From positions 18,494-82,493 of the forward strand of contig JAEYCB010000039.1 in NCBI GenBank assembly GCA_023404345.1: 64,000 nt of DNA. Reading direction: 5' to 3'. Below are positions 15,757 to 25,003 of this stretch, piece after piece. Within the stretch, counting starts at the first letter, position 1, and every line of letters begins with the position of its first letter. The position numbers were made by a program, and so were the translations under genes. The notes under the pieces are model-generated. The model saw nothing but the letters and a program-made list of their open reading frames with translations, ran no database searches and was not told the DNA's origin. Source of the stretch: Bacillota bacterium. Lineage in GTDB: Bacteria; Bacillota; Clostridia; Christensenellales; Aristaeellaceae.

Positions 15757-17292
15757 ATGAAAGGAAGAAAAACGTTACTCCGAATCCTCAGCATAATGTG
15801 CATCGCGGTATTGGCACTGTCCATCCCCGTGGTCACGTTTGCAGAACCTCTGGAACCCGTTACCCTCAGGATAATCATGCGCGGAGAAGCTCCCAACGAT
15901 ATGGATAAGATCGTTGCGGAAGCTGAAAAGCTCATGGCCGATACCATCAATGTCAAACTGAACCTTGTCTGGTGGCCCAACTCCGACATTTCCAATATGA
16001 CCCGCGTCTCTCTGGCCTCTGGCGAACCCAACGACTTGATCTGGCATCCTGGCCGTACGGACATGACCACCTTCGTCAACATGGGTGCGCTGCTGGAGCT
16101 GGATGATCTGGTCGAAGAGTATTGCCCGAAGTTCCTGGCCGACCGTCCTGCGCAGATGATCGAGTACAGCAAGTACAAGGGCAAGCTGTATGCGCTTCCG
16201 CTGGGCGTATACAACAAGTCTGGCCATCACTACAATGTCCGTGATGACCTCCGCAAGGCGCTGGGCATGGACCCGCTGGAAACCCGCGAAGACATCATCG
16301 AATTTGCCTACAAGGTAAAGGAAGCCTATCCTGAAATTCCTCCCATCGTTCCCGGTTCTCATGGCCAGGAGCAGTTTACCACCTGGGCGACCTTCCCTCA
16401 CCTTTCCGGCAAGCGTGACGAGGACTTCATCATGCCTTCGGATGCTCTTTCCGGCGACTTGATGCTGTACTACAAGTACAACGACGGCAAGGTTTACAAC
16501 TTCTTCGACGATCCCGATCCCGCCATTGTTGAATCGCTCAAGGAAGCGCGTCAGCTGTACCAGGATGGCATCATCTATGAGGATTGCCTCAGCTTGAGCA
16601 CTTATCGTGATGCTATGGCTGAAAACAAGGCTGCTGTCGTAATGTGGGGCGATATCATTCCCGAACCCACTTATGTAAATCGTCTGAAGACCGTTGTGCC
16701 CGAGGGCGAAATTGCCTCCGTTTTCAACTACACCACCGAGCCTGGCCAGCTGCTTGCTACCTTCAAGGCCTGGAACTATCAGTCTGTTGCAAAGGTTTCC
16801 AAGAATCCGGAGCGCTGCCTGCAGTTCCTGGAGTTCACGCAGCAGTCTCAGGAAATCTACGACCTCTTTGCCTATGGTATTGAAGGCGTTCACTGGACCG
16901 ACGAAGGCCCCGGCAAGTATCTCAATATCTCTTCTGACTATCGCTGGTTCCCCTATCTGTGGGTCTGGAACCCCAAGTATGACCGCGTAGTCGCCAACGC
17001 CACCGATAAAGAGTTTGAGATGGAAATGTTCCTGCGTCAGGCGCCGGCCGAGGACTTTGTGGAGCAGTGGACGGCTCCCCTGCTGTTTGACACCGAAAAC
17101 GTGCAGGACGCTCTGGCCCAGTATACGACCGCTCAGGCGCAGTTCTATGGCCCCATTTTCAATGGCGTGGTAGATACCGACGAATACATGGAAATGTTCC
17201 GTGCTGCCGCCTATGATTCCCTGAAAGTCATCCAGAACGAGCTGCAGGCGCAGATCGACGCTCTGGGCGATCGCTCTTTCGTCAACGAGTAA
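15757..17292 (+). CDS. ABC sugar transporter solute-binding protein (LplA/YtcQ type)
   Basis: 511 residues, extracytoplasmic substrate receptor for the two permeases that follow. The start at 15757 is preferred to a GTG at 15745 because AAAGG sits just upstream of that GTG and overlaps it. The N-terminus is a Sec signal peptide cut after about VTFA; unusually for a Gram-positive binding protein there is no lipobox Cys. The mature part (VTLRIIMRGEAPNDMDKIVAEAEKL) resembles cluster-B extracellular binding proteins for oligosaccharides or glycosides. A perfect 14-bp stem-loop follows the stop codon. Confidence 0.88.
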   Translation: MKGRKTLLRILSIMCIAVLALSIPVVTFAEPLEPVTLRIIMRGEAPNDMDKIVAEAEKLMADTINVKLNLVWWPNSDISNMTRVSLASGEPNDLIWHPGRTDMTTFVNMGALLELDDLVEEYCPKFLADRPAQMIEYSKYKGKLYALPLGVYNKSGHHYNVRDDLRKALGMDPLETREDIIEFAYKVKEAYPEIPPIVPGSHGQEQFTTWATFPHLSGKRDEDFIMPSDALSGDLMLYYKYNDGKVYNFFDDPDPAIVESLKEARQLYQDGIIYEDCLSLSTYRDAMAENKAAVVMWGDIIPEPTYVNRLKTVVPEGEIASVFNYTTEPGQLLATFKAWNYQSVAKVSKNPERCLQFLEFTQQSQEIYDLFAYGIEGVHWTDEGPGKYLNISSDYRWFPYLWVWNPKYDRVVANATDKEFEMEMFLRQAPAEDFVEQWTAPLLFDTENVQDALAQYTTAQAQFYGPIFNGVVDTDEYMEMFRAAAYDSLKVIQNELQAQIDALGDRSFVNE

Positions 17293-17303
17293 ATCTGTCC
17301 AGC

Positions 17304-17338
17304 TTACTGGGGAACCCCTGATACGGGTTCCCCAGTAA
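17304..17338 (+). other. perfect 14-bp stem-loop between binding-protein and permease genes
   Basis: Arms 17304-17317 and 17325-17338 are exact inverted complements, loop of 7 nt, no U-tract after it. Such intercistronic hairpins after solute-binding-protein genes protect the upstream mRNA and lower downstream expression, giving more binding protein than permease. Role inferred from position. Confidence 0.7.
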
Positions 17339-17394
17339 TGTCCCTTTGGGTCCATGATTTGTCGCAGCAGCGCCTGCGTTAGGGGGAGTAAATT

Positions 17395-18309
17395 TTGAGG
17401 TTCTTGCGCGAAATAAAAAAGAATTACATGCTCTATCTTCTTCTTTTGCCAGGGCTGGTGTGCATAGTTCTATTTTCCTATCTGCCCATGTCCGGCCACT
17501 TGCTGGCGTTTAAGAAGTTTACGGTGGACGGAGGCATCTTCCATTCTCCGTGGTCCGGTCTGAGTAATTTTACCTTTTTCTTTGGCAGCGGTGAATGGAA
17601 ACGCATCATCGGTAACACTCTGTACCTTAACGTACTGTTTATCGCCTTTACGCAATTTATAGCGGTATTGCTCGCCTTGATGATCAACGAAGTACGCAAC
17701 AATGCCCTCAAACGCGTATCTCAGTCGTTGGTGTTTCTTCCCTATTTCGTTTCCTGGCTGGTTGTTTCACTCATGCTGCAGGCTCTGCTCAACGGCTCCG
17801 ATGGCCTGATCAACCAGTCTATCCTGGTACCCTTGGGCTTGAAAAAATATCCATTTTTCATGAAGCCTGAAATCTGGCCTGCCATTCTAACCATTGCCAA
17901 CGTATGGAAATTCGCCGGCTATTACTCGGTTATTTATATTGCTGCCATTATTGGCGTTTCACCTGAGCTTTACGATGCAGCCAAGGTAGACGGCGCCTCC
18001 AAATGGCAAGAGATGTTCTATGTCACACTGCCGCAGATCCGTCCTACCATTCTCATTATGCTGCTGCTGGCCATCGGCCGTATCTTCTATGGCGACTTCG
18101 GCATGATCTACGGTATTATTGGCGATAATGGCATTTTGTTCCCCACGACGGACGTTATCGACACCTATACCTATCGTGCTCTCCGCCAGTTCGGCAACTT
18201 CGGTCAATCCTCCGCAGTCAACCTTGTGCAGTCGGCATTGGGTCTGATAACGATTCTGATATTTAACAAGATCGTCCGTCGGGTCGATCCTGACGCCTCG
18301 CTATTCTAA
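17395..18309 (+). CDS. ABC sugar permease (LplB type)
   Basis: 304 residues with six expected membrane helices. The start is TTG at 17395, supported by GGGGGAG about 7 nt upstream. The cytoplasmic EAA loop is visible as ELYDAAKVDGASKWQEMFYVTLPQI (split here: ELYDAAKVDGAS then KWQEMFYVTLPQI). It forms a heterodimer with the next gene product. No MalK-type ATPase is encoded in the operon, so a shared sugar ATPase elsewhere would normally be needed. Confidence 0.92.
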   Translation: MRFLREIKKNYMLYLLLLPGLVCIVLFSYLPMSGHLLAFKKFTVDGGIFHSPWSGLSNFTFFFGSGEWKRIIGNTLYLNVLFIAFTQFIAVLLALMINEVRNNALKRVSQSLVFLPYFVSWLVVSLMLQALLNGSDGLINQSILVPLGLKKYPFFMKPEIWPAILTIANVWKFAGYYSVIYIAAIIGVSPELYDAAKVDGASKWQEMFYVTLPQIRPTILIMLLLAIGRIFYGDFGMIYGIIGDNGILFPTTDVIDTYTYRALRQFGNFGQSSAVNLVQSALGLITILIFNKIVRRVDPDASLF

Positions 18310-18331
18310 TTCTAAAGGAGGGAAAGCGACG

Positions 18332-19249
18332 ATGGACCGGGTACAAACACTCCCCGTCAATTCCAGTAGAAGGAAAAACCGCATCCGGGGAAATAAAGGT
18401 TTCCATATTTTTGTTGGCGTTTTTGTTACGCTCTTTACGCTGTTCTGTTTTATCCCCTTCTGGCTGGTAGTTATCAATTCATTTGCTTCCGAGGCCAACA
18501 TTGCGCGCCATGGCTTTCAGCTCTGGCCTCAGGAGTTTTCGCTGGACGCGTACACCTATGTTTTTAAGGGCAACCAGGTATATTACAGCTATCGAAACAC
18601 GCTTTTGATCGTCGGCCTTGGTACGCCACTGGCTGTGATGATCACCGCCATGTATGCCTATGTACTTGCTCACCCCAAAGTGCGCTACGGCCGTCAATTA
18701 TCGTTTCTGACCTATTTCACCATGATTATGGGCACTTCCATGGTGGGCTTCTACATTCTGATTTCTACCTGGATGGGTTTGCGCGACAGTCTGTGGGCGC
18801 TTATCCTCCCCCGCCTTATCAATCCCTTCTATGCCTTTATTCTCGTGGCGGCCTATCGCGGCGTGCCTTATGAGATCTATGATTCTGCCTCACTGGACGG
18901 TGCCAACGACTGGCGGACGTTCTTCCAGATTATCCTGCCCATCACCGTGCCGGCCCTGGCCACCGTAACGCTGTTCTTTGCTTTGTACTACTGGAATGAC
19001 TGGTGGCTTGCGTTGTTGTTCATCGACAACTATAAGATGCATCCCCTGCAAATGATGATCCGAAGCCTCATGGCCTCTATAACAGCGTCGTCCTATCTTG
19101 CCGCTGAGAATATGACCGACATTGCGATCCCCACCAACGCGGTCAAGATGGCTGTCGTCTGCATCACGACTGGCCCGATTATCATCGCATATCCCTTTGT
19201 GCAAAAGTTCTTTGTCAAGGGTATCACGGTAGGTGCAGTTAAGGGCTAA
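18332..19249 (+). CDS. carbohydrate ABC permease (YtcP/LplC type)
   Basis: 305 residues, MalG-like. One N-terminal segment (about 27-50) and five further helices are visible. The EAA loop reads EIYDSASLDGANDWRTFFQI. C-terminus PFVQKFFVKGITVGAVKG is the classical YtcP/MalG ending. Start preceded by AAAGGAGGG. The GldA-like ATPase gene follows after 17 bp with AAGGAGAGG, consistent with one transcript. Confidence 0.93.
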   Translation: MDRVQTLPVNSSRRKNRIRGNKGFHIFVGVFVTLFTLFCFIPFWLVVINSFASEANIARHGFQLWPQEFSLDAYTYVFKGNQVYYSYRNTLLIVGLGTPLAVMITAMYAYVLAHPKVRYGRQLSFLTYFTMIMGTSMVGFYILISTWMGLRDSLWALILPRLINPFYAFILVAAYRGVPYEIYDSASLDGANDWRTFFQIILPITVPALATVTLFFALYYWNDWWLALLFIDNYKMHPLQMMIRSLMASITASSYLAAENMTDIAIPTNAVKMAVVCITTGPIIIAYPFVQKFFVKGITVGAVKG

Positions 19250-19266
19250 GGAGAGGAGAAACAGAT

Positions 19267-20205
19267 ATGATTGAGGTCAACAACCTGGTGAAGCGTTACG
19301 GCGCCAAGACGGCAGTCGATCATATCAGCTTCAAGATCGACGACGGCGAGGTAGTCGGCTTTCTGGGACCGAATGGCGCGGGCAAAAGCACCACGATGAA
19401 CGTGTTGACCGGCTATATTTCCTCCACGGACGGCACCGTTAAAATCGACGGATACGACGTGCTGGAAAACCCGTCTGAAGTCAAGCGTCGCATCGGCTTT
19501 TTGCCGGAGACACCCCCGCTATACATGGACATGACCGTCAATGAGTATCTGCGCTTTGCCTGCAGCATCAAAGGCGTGAAGCGTCCATATGAAAAGCATA
19601 TTGCCAACATCTGCGAGTTGGTGGGCATTGCTCACGTGCGCAAGCGCCTGATTCGTAACCTTTCGAAGGGATACAAGCAGCGTACAGGTCTGGCCCAGGC
19701 ATTGATAGGAAATCCCAGCACAATCATTCTGGATGAACCAACCGTAGGTTTGGACCCGATTCAGATCATCGGCGTACGCAAGATCATCAGTGAGCTGGGC
19801 AATCACAGCACGGTCATCCTCTCTAGCCATATTTTGCCCGAAGTGCAGTCCATATGCAAGCGTGTATTGGTGATCAACGAGGGTAAGATTTGTGCGGATG
19901 GCCTGATCGATGATCTTTCAGAACGTGCGGAAGAAAATCATAGTCTGAAAGTGCGCATCGCCGGCGATGAGGAAACAGTGCGTGGGGTTCTCAACACCAT
20001 TCCGGGCGTTATTCAGGTGCAGACGCTGGACAGTGGGGAACAGGGAGCGCGCGACTATCTTGTAAGTGGAACGAATGGTGTGGACCTTCGGCAGGATACA
20101 TTTGCCGCCATTCGTGACTCCGGGCTTGTGCTGTTGGCAATGAAACCCACGGGCATGACTCTGGAGGACCTGTTTCTTAAATTGACGGTCAAGGGAGAGA
20201 TCTAA
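19267..20205 (+). CDS. ABC transporter ATP-binding protein (GldA/NatA type)
   Basis: 312 residues. One nucleotide-binding domain with Walker A GPNGAGKST (about 36-44), Q-loop region GFLPETPPLY, signature LSKGYKQR, Walker B IILDEPTVGLDP and switch His in SSH. The C-terminal 85 residues form the regulatory tail typical of ABC-2 exporters. It is of the GldA group, not of the MalK group that powers sugar importers: the tail lacks an OB-like TOBE pattern. The next gene starts directly at the following base (TAA then ATG), so both are made together. Confidence 0.93.
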   Translation: MIEVNNLVKRYGAKTAVDHISFKIDDGEVVGFLGPNGAGKSTTMNVLTGYISSTDGTVKIDGYDVLENPSEVKRRIGFLPETPPLYMDMTVNEYLRFACSIKGVKRPYEKHIANICELVGIAHVRKRLIRNLSKGYKQRTGLAQALIGNPSTIILDEPTVGLDPIQIIGVRKIISELGNHSTVILSSHILPEVQSICKRVLVINEGKICADGLIDDLSERAEENHSLKVRIAGDEETVRGVLNTIPGVIQVQTLDSGEQGARDYLVSGTNGVDLRQDTFAAIRDSGLVLLAMKPTGMTLEDLFLKLTVKGEI

Positions 20206-20910
20206 ATGTTCCCGATTTTTCAGCGTGAGCTTCGCTCCTACCTGTGCTCTCCTATCGGGTATGTCTTTATCGGCATGTTCTTGCTGATCTCAAATCTGTT
20301 TTTCTATCTCAACAATATTCTTATGGCCAGTTCCAACATTGTTCCCCTGTTTATGAACATGCAGATGCTGCTGATGTTGCTAATCCCACTACTGACCATG
20401 CGTCTGTTTTCGGAAGAGTTTAAGCAAAAAACAGACCAGATGATTCTGACCTCGCCCCTTAGGGTAAGCAGCATTGTCCTGGGCAAGTTTTTTGCTGCTC
20501 TTGCCGTATTTCTCATTGCGCTGGCCTTCACGCTTCTATGGGTGCTCATCGTGACCCTCTATGGGAGAGTGCCGGTTGCAAGTGTTGTGGGAAATTATGT
20601 GGCGATTATCCTAGTAGCCTGCATGTTCATCGCCATTGGCCTGTTTGTCTCCACGCTGACAGAAAACCAGCTTATCGCCGCCGTGCTGAGCTTTGCGATT
20701 TTCTTTGGGCTTTACCTGCTGGATTATGCCATTTCAGCCATAGACATTCAGGGGGTTAAGCAAGCTATCAGCTGGCTGAGTGTGTATGTGCGCTTCACGG
20801 GCTTCACCAGAGGTATCTTCTTCGTGTCCGATGCAGTGTTCTATCTGTGCGTTGCGTCCGCTTTTCTCTTTTTGTCTGTGCGGGTGCTTAAGCGTAAGCA
20901 GTGGTGCTAA
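20206..20910 (+). CDS. ABC-2 type permease (GldF-like)
   Basis: 234 residues with six membrane segments, starting MFPIFQRELRSYLCSPIGYVFIG, a typical GldF/ABC-2 beginning where a helix lies on the membrane before TM1. The stretch MRLFSEEFKQKTDQMILTSP is characteristic of this group (split: MRLFSEEFKQ, KTDQMILTSP). It pairs with the ATPase encoded immediately upstream and with the GldG-like subunit downstream (26 bp). Bacteroidota use GldAFG homologues in gliding; in Clostridia the role is not established. Confidence 0.9.
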   Translation: MFPIFQRELRSYLCSPIGYVFIGMFLLISNLFFYLNNILMASSNIVPLFMNMQMLLMLLIPLLTMRLFSEEFKQKTDQMILTSPLRVSSIVLGKFFAALAVFLIALAFTLLWVLIVTLYGRVPVASVVGNYVAIILVACMFIAIGLFVSTLTENQLIAAVLSFAIFFGLYLLDYAISAIDIQGVKQAISWLSVYVRFTGFTRGIFFVSDAVFYLCVASAFLFLSVRVLKRKQWC

Positions 20911-20936
20911 GACGATAAAGAAAGGAGCTGTAAGCT

Positions 20937-22385
20937 ATGCGCAAAAATCGCTTGTCCAGAAAGCTTAAATACGGTTCCTCCTCCGTCCTTTTCACGTTGC
21001 TGTGTTTGGCCGTGATCGTGCTGGTTTATCTGACCTCCGAGCTGTTGACCGCACGCTTTGGTCTCTCCTTTGATATGACGGAGGGCGGTATCTATGAGGT
21101 GTCTGAGCAGACCAAGGAGTACCTTGAGTCGCTTGAGGACGAGATTGTCATCACCGTGTTGGCAGACCAGAATGACTATGAAACGCTGCAGGGATATGCG
21201 CAGATCAATGAGTTGATCAAAAAGTATGTGCTTTTGAGCAATGGCAAGATCAGCGTGCAATACGTGAACGTATATAAGAATCCCAGCTTCCTCAATGATT
21301 ATCCTACCGCTACCGCTCTAAGGGAAGGCGCGGTCATCATTGAGAGTGAAAAGCGGTTCAAGCCTTATCAAATTGACGATTTTTATGAGTTTACAACGGA
21401 CGAACAGTTTAACGAAACCTACATCAGCGGCAATGTGGCCGAGCAAAAGCTTACGTCGGGAATCCGTTTCGTGACCATGGACGTGCTCCCCCAGATTGTT
21501 TTGATCAGCGGCCACAACGAAGGCGCGATGGCAGGATTTGATGAACTGATTTCGCAAAACAATTATCAGGTCCAAACCGTAAACCTCCTTCAGGATGATA
21601 TTCCCGAAGGAACCAATCTGGTGGTTCTCAATGCTCCACAGACAGACTTTACAGCCAGTGAAATAGATAAGCTGGACCAGTATCTGGAGCGAAACGAAAG
21701 CGCAGTGCTTTATCTTTACTCTCCGGACTATGGGGAGCATCCTGTCCTTGAGCGTTTCGCTGCCGACTGGGGCGTACGCCCGGTGAATAAGCTTGTGGTG
21801 GACCCGGAAAGGTCCGTGGGTAACCTGAGTTACATTGCGCCGCTGGTTATCAAAAGCGAAGTTACTACCACGCTTGAAAACACCACAAACTCCATTTTGA
21901 TGATGTCGCTGCCGGGGCATCTGGAACTGCTTTGGGAAAGCCGCGGCTATCGCAAATTAGTACCTTTGCTGCGTTCGTCGGAAAACTCCTATGCAAAAAG
22001 TATGGACACGAAACTGCAAACACTTGAATGGGAAGATGGCGATGTGATCGGTTCCTACTGCCTGGGAGTAATGAGTGAGCAGCGACGTACTGAAGGCGAT
22101 GAAGAGTCGATTTCCCAGGTGTTCTTTTATGCGTCCGATACGCTTCTGGCTGATACCTTCCTTCAGACCCCCAATCTGATGAATCGGTCTTATGCGTCCT
22201 CACTTCTGAGCTATCTGTATAAGCAGGAAGACACGATGGTGTTTGAGGCTAAGACCATGGAATCCGACCTGCTCATAATGACAGGGGACGTGGCGACGGT
22301 CATTTTCTGGCTGCTGGTTGTTGCTTTGCCCGCAGTAACGCTGCTGGCTGGTTTGATTGTGTGGAACAGAAGGAGGCGTCTGTAA
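20937..22385 (+). CDS. GldG-like ABC auxiliary protein
   Basis: 482 residues. One N-terminal membrane helix (about 17-38) and one near the C-terminus (about 452-474) hold a large extracytoplasmic part of the ABC_transp_aux/GldG type, beginning FDMTEGGIYEVSEQTKEYLESL. Domain features include QNDYETLQGYAQINELIKKY and YVNVYKNPSF, with a later receptor-like part VVLNAPQTDFTASEIDKL. Two helices and an exposed domain suggest it couples the GldA/GldF transporter to something outside the cell. Stop and the next start overlap as TAATG. Confidence 0.88.
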   Translation: MRKNRLSRKLKYGSSSVLFTLLCLAVIVLVYLTSELLTARFGLSFDMTEGGIYEVSEQTKEYLESLEDEIVITVLADQNDYETLQGYAQINELIKKYVLLSNGKISVQYVNVYKNPSFLNDYPTATALREGAVIIESEKRFKPYQIDDFYEFTTDEQFNETYISGNVAEQKLTSGIRFVTMDVLPQIVLISGHNEGAMAGFDELISQNNYQVQTVNLLQDDIPEGTNLVVLNAPQTDFTASEIDKLDQYLERNESAVLYLYSPDYGEHPVLERFAADWGVRPVNKLVVDPERSVGNLSYIAPLVIKSEVTTTLENTTNSILMMSLPGHLELLWESRGYRKLVPLLRSSENSYAKSMDTKLQTLEWEDGDVIGSYCLGVMSEQRRTEGDEESISQVFFYASDTLLADTFLQTPNLMNRSYASSLLSYLYKQEDTMVFEAKTMESDLLIMTGDVATVIFWLLVVALPAVTLLAGLIVWNRRRRL

Positions 22386-23770
22386 TGAAAAGATGGCTTC
22401 CCGTCGCCGGAGCACTGGTGGCCGTACTGGCGCTTCTGGGGGTGATGTATGTCCTGCGGCAAGAACCGGCCGAGCTTCCCGAGGCCACATTGCAGGCAGA
22501 CCCAACACCCCTGCCAATGTACGTTCTCCTGGATAACGCAGAAGAACAGCCGGAACAGATAACAATCACTTGCGACGGAAAAACATCTGCTTATGCTTTT
22601 AATCAGCTGGCAGGAACCTATGGCGCAATCGATTATGACGAACGGCTGGCTTTTAATCAGGAGGAATTACAGCGGCTATTTGAATCATGTACCCGGCTGG
22701 TAAGCCGCAAAATCATCGATGAAAAGCCCGCGGATCTGGCTGTGTATGGATTGGATGATCCCATAAGTACCGTAACGGTCCAGTATGCCGATGGCAATCG
22801 CCATGAAATCCGTGTGGGTGCCCGAAGCCCACTGGAGGATGGTTACTTTGGCATGTTAGATGCAGACCCAACTGTGTATCTGCTAATGACCTACGATGCG
22901 GAGTCATTCATCAAACAATTGCCCGATTTTCGAACCTTTTCTCTGTTTCATGACCTGGGGAATGATGCGGAGAACTATGCGCTTTCGGTTCAGGAACTTG
23001 TGATTGACGCAGAGGAGCAGAAAATCCGCTTTTATCGTCCTGCAGCCGGCGCAAATGGTGAAGTATACGGGATTGAGATCCTTGAGCCTGTAGAGGTTGC
23101 TGGCGACGAGTATGCATTCTATCAGAAGGTTGTCAATCCCATTTTCAGCCTTCGGAATGCTCGATTGCAGCTTGTGGAAGATTTGCCTGATGATTTGGCG
23201 CGATATGGGCTTGAAACGCCCCAGGCAACCCTTCTGCTCAAAGATGATATGGGAAAAACCCGGCTGCTGATAGGAACCGAGGAAGAAGGACGTACTTACC
23301 TCATGCGCGAGGGAATTCCGGCTGTGCTCTCCGTCAAAAGCAGTGCGTTGTCTTTCTTGACAATGGACTACACCCAAGTCATGGATCGTCTGGTGTGGAT
23401 ATACAACATTGATCAGGTGGACAGCCTTACCGTAACTTATGGAGGACGCACCGATACGTTGGAGGTGCGTGGTGGTACTGGCTTCTGGTTTAACGGCACA
23501 CCCGTGGACGAGGAAACCGGGCGCGAGCTATACCGCTGCGTTATTTCTCTGACCTATGATGACCGGGCTTCAGAAACAGCAATAGAAGAAACGTCTGCCT
23601 GTGAGATGACCTTCTCGCTATTGGATGGAAGCAAAACGAGCCTTGCCCTCTATGCACTGAACGAACGCCATTTCGAGGTCGTGCGCGATGGCCAAAGCAC
23701 TGGCTTCTATATTAACAAGAGCTATCTCACAAATATTGCAAAGGCACTGGAAGCACTATACGAAATATAA
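22385..23770 (+). CDS. DUF4340 domain protein
   Basis: 461 residues. The start ATG at 22385 shares a base with the previous stop, and AAGGAGG lies 9 nt upstream, so it is coupled to the GldG-like gene. A single N-terminal membrane anchor (about 4-25) is followed by repeated beta-rich modules: VSRKIIDEKPADLAVYGLDDP, and again LVEDLPDDLARYGLETPQATLLLKDD, the hallmark of DUF4340 repeats (each written here within the length limit: DLAVYGLDDP and DLARYGLETP). DUF4340 genes are commonly found after GldG in many phyla; function is unknown, and an extracytoplasmic partner of the transporter is inferred. Confidence 0.85.
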   Translation: MKRWLPVAGALVAVLALLGVMYVLRQEPAELPEATLQADPTPLPMYVLLDNAEEQPEQITITCDGKTSAYAFNQLAGTYGAIDYDERLAFNQEELQRLFESCTRLVSRKIIDEKPADLAVYGLDDPISTVTVQYADGNRHEIRVGARSPLEDGYFGMLDADPTVYLLMTYDAESFIKQLPDFRTFSLFHDLGNDAENYALSVQELVIDAEEQKIRFYRPAAGANGEVYGIEILEPVEVAGDEYAFYQKVVNPIFSLRNARLQLVEDLPDDLARYGLETPQATLLLKDDMGKTRLLIGTEEEGRTYLMREGIPAVLSVKSSALSFLTMDYTQVMDRLVWIYNIDQVDSLTVTYGGRTDTLEVRGGTGFWFNGTPVDEETGRELYRCVISLTYDDRASETAIEETSACEMTFSLLDGSKTSLALYALNERHFEVVRDGQSTGFYINKSYLTNIAKALEALYEI

Positions 23771-23824
23771 AAAAGAATCACAACGCAAGGGGTATGCATA
23801 ATTCGAATAGGAGGACGGATACAC

Positions 23825-24808
23825 ATGGTTACGGTTGCCGTTGTGGGCGCTGGGGGTATGGGGCGCACACACTTGAATAATCTTAAAGATATGGAACAGT
23901 TCAGGGTTGCTGCAATTTGCGATCCCAACCCTGCTGTTGCAGAGCTTGCAGAAACATTTCAAGCAAAGTATTATACGGAATTAGACCGCATGCTCAACGA
24001 AACGGCTGCAGACGTTGTTATGGTATTTACGCCAACATTCCTGCATGCCAGTCAAATTGAGATGGTGTTGCGCTCCGGTCGGCATTGCATATCCGAAAAG
24101 CCGCTATGTTTGTCTGCTCGCAAGGCCGCAGAACTGTTTGCCTTAGCGAAGCAAATGGGTGTGCATCTGTATGTGGCGCAGGTGCTGCATTTTACAAAAG
24201 AATACGAAATGCTTACGGATATGGTTCAGTCCAAGGAATACGGAGAAGTTCTTGATGCTTTTTTCTACAGGCTGACGGAACGTCCCAAATGGTTGACGGG
24301 CAATTGGCTGTTTGATGCCGATAAAAGCGGTCTGATTCCCTATGATCTGCATATTCATGAACTAGAGTTCATTGTAAGTCTGTTCGGCAAGCCCTGTATT
24401 GCCACAAGACAGGTTACGGCTTCCGAACAAACTCAGGGGGACCATTACCGGTTTTTGTATACCTATCCTGATAAGACAGTCTGCACGGAAGCAAGCTGGT
24501 ACCATGCTCCGATTCCCTTTACACATGGATATCGCATCTATTTTGAGCATGCGGTGGCCGTATTCTCTGAAGGTAGCCTTGTGCTTTATAAAGATGGCGA
24601 ATCTGGCGGAACAACGCTTATGAAGGAAGAAACCGGAACAGGCACGGAGATCAATGTTTCTTCTTCTCTGCCCTACAAGTTGGAGATAGAGCATTTCCTT
24701 GACTGTGTGGCACGGGGTGTAGAGTCAAATATTGTTCTAAACGAAAATGTGCTGGCTGTACTTGAAACGTTAGAAACCATGGATCTCAAAAAAACAGAGA
24801 GTGTGTAA
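23825..24808 (+). CDS. Gfo/Idh/MocA-family NAD(P)-dependent oxidoreductase
   Basis: 327 residues. N-terminal Rossmann fold with VGAGGMGRTHLNNL (7-20), the family EKP motif in SEKPLCLS, and a C-terminal catalytic domain with DLHIHELEF. Such enzymes oxidise or reduce sugars, inositols and sugar acids. Together with the upstream isomerase it suggests a two-step conversion of the imported substrate. RBS AGGAGG. The operon's terminator follows 24 bp later. Confidence 0.92.
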   Translation: MVTVAVVGAGGMGRTHLNNLKDMEQFRVAAICDPNPAVAELAETFQAKYYTELDRMLNETAADVVMVFTPTFLHASQIEMVLRSGRHCISEKPLCLSARKAAELFALAKQMGVHLYVAQVLHFTKEYEMLTDMVQSKEYGEVLDAFFYRLTERPKWLTGNWLFDADKSGLIPYDLHIHELEFIVSLFGKPCIATRQVTASEQTQGDHYRFLYTYPDKTVCTEASWYHAPIPFTHGYRIYFEHAVAVFSEGSLVLYKDGESGGTTLMKEETGTGTEINVSSSLPYKLEIEHFLDCVARGVESNIVLNENVLAVLETLETMDLKKTESV

Positions 24809-24831
24809 CGCCGCTTCTGGGAAAAAGAAAG

Positions 24832-24870
24832 ATATGGGCTGGGAAATTAAATTTCCAGTCCATATTTTTC
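24832..24870 (+). terminator. intrinsic terminator of the sugar/ABC block
   Basis: Stem from 24832-24847 with 24851-24865 (ATATGG...GGAAAT against ATTTCC...CCATAT, one bulge) followed by TTTTTC. Confidence 0.82.
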
Positions 24871-24961
24871 TATATCCGCCCACCAAAAAATAGGCTTAAA
24901 CATCCAGCAGGCACCATGCAGAATCCGTGCAAAAGGGTTGGCGTGTCAAAAGCGACTTATA

Positions 24962-25002
24962 AAGCAAAAGAAAAATGCCGTAAATCATTTTATTTACGGC
25001 AT
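24962..25002 (-). terminator. terminator after tRNA-Arg
   Basis: Perfect 11-bp stem ATGCCGTAAAT (24975-24985 with 24992-25002), then TTTTTCTTTTGC on the minus strand. Confidence 0.88.
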
Positions 25003-25003
25003 C

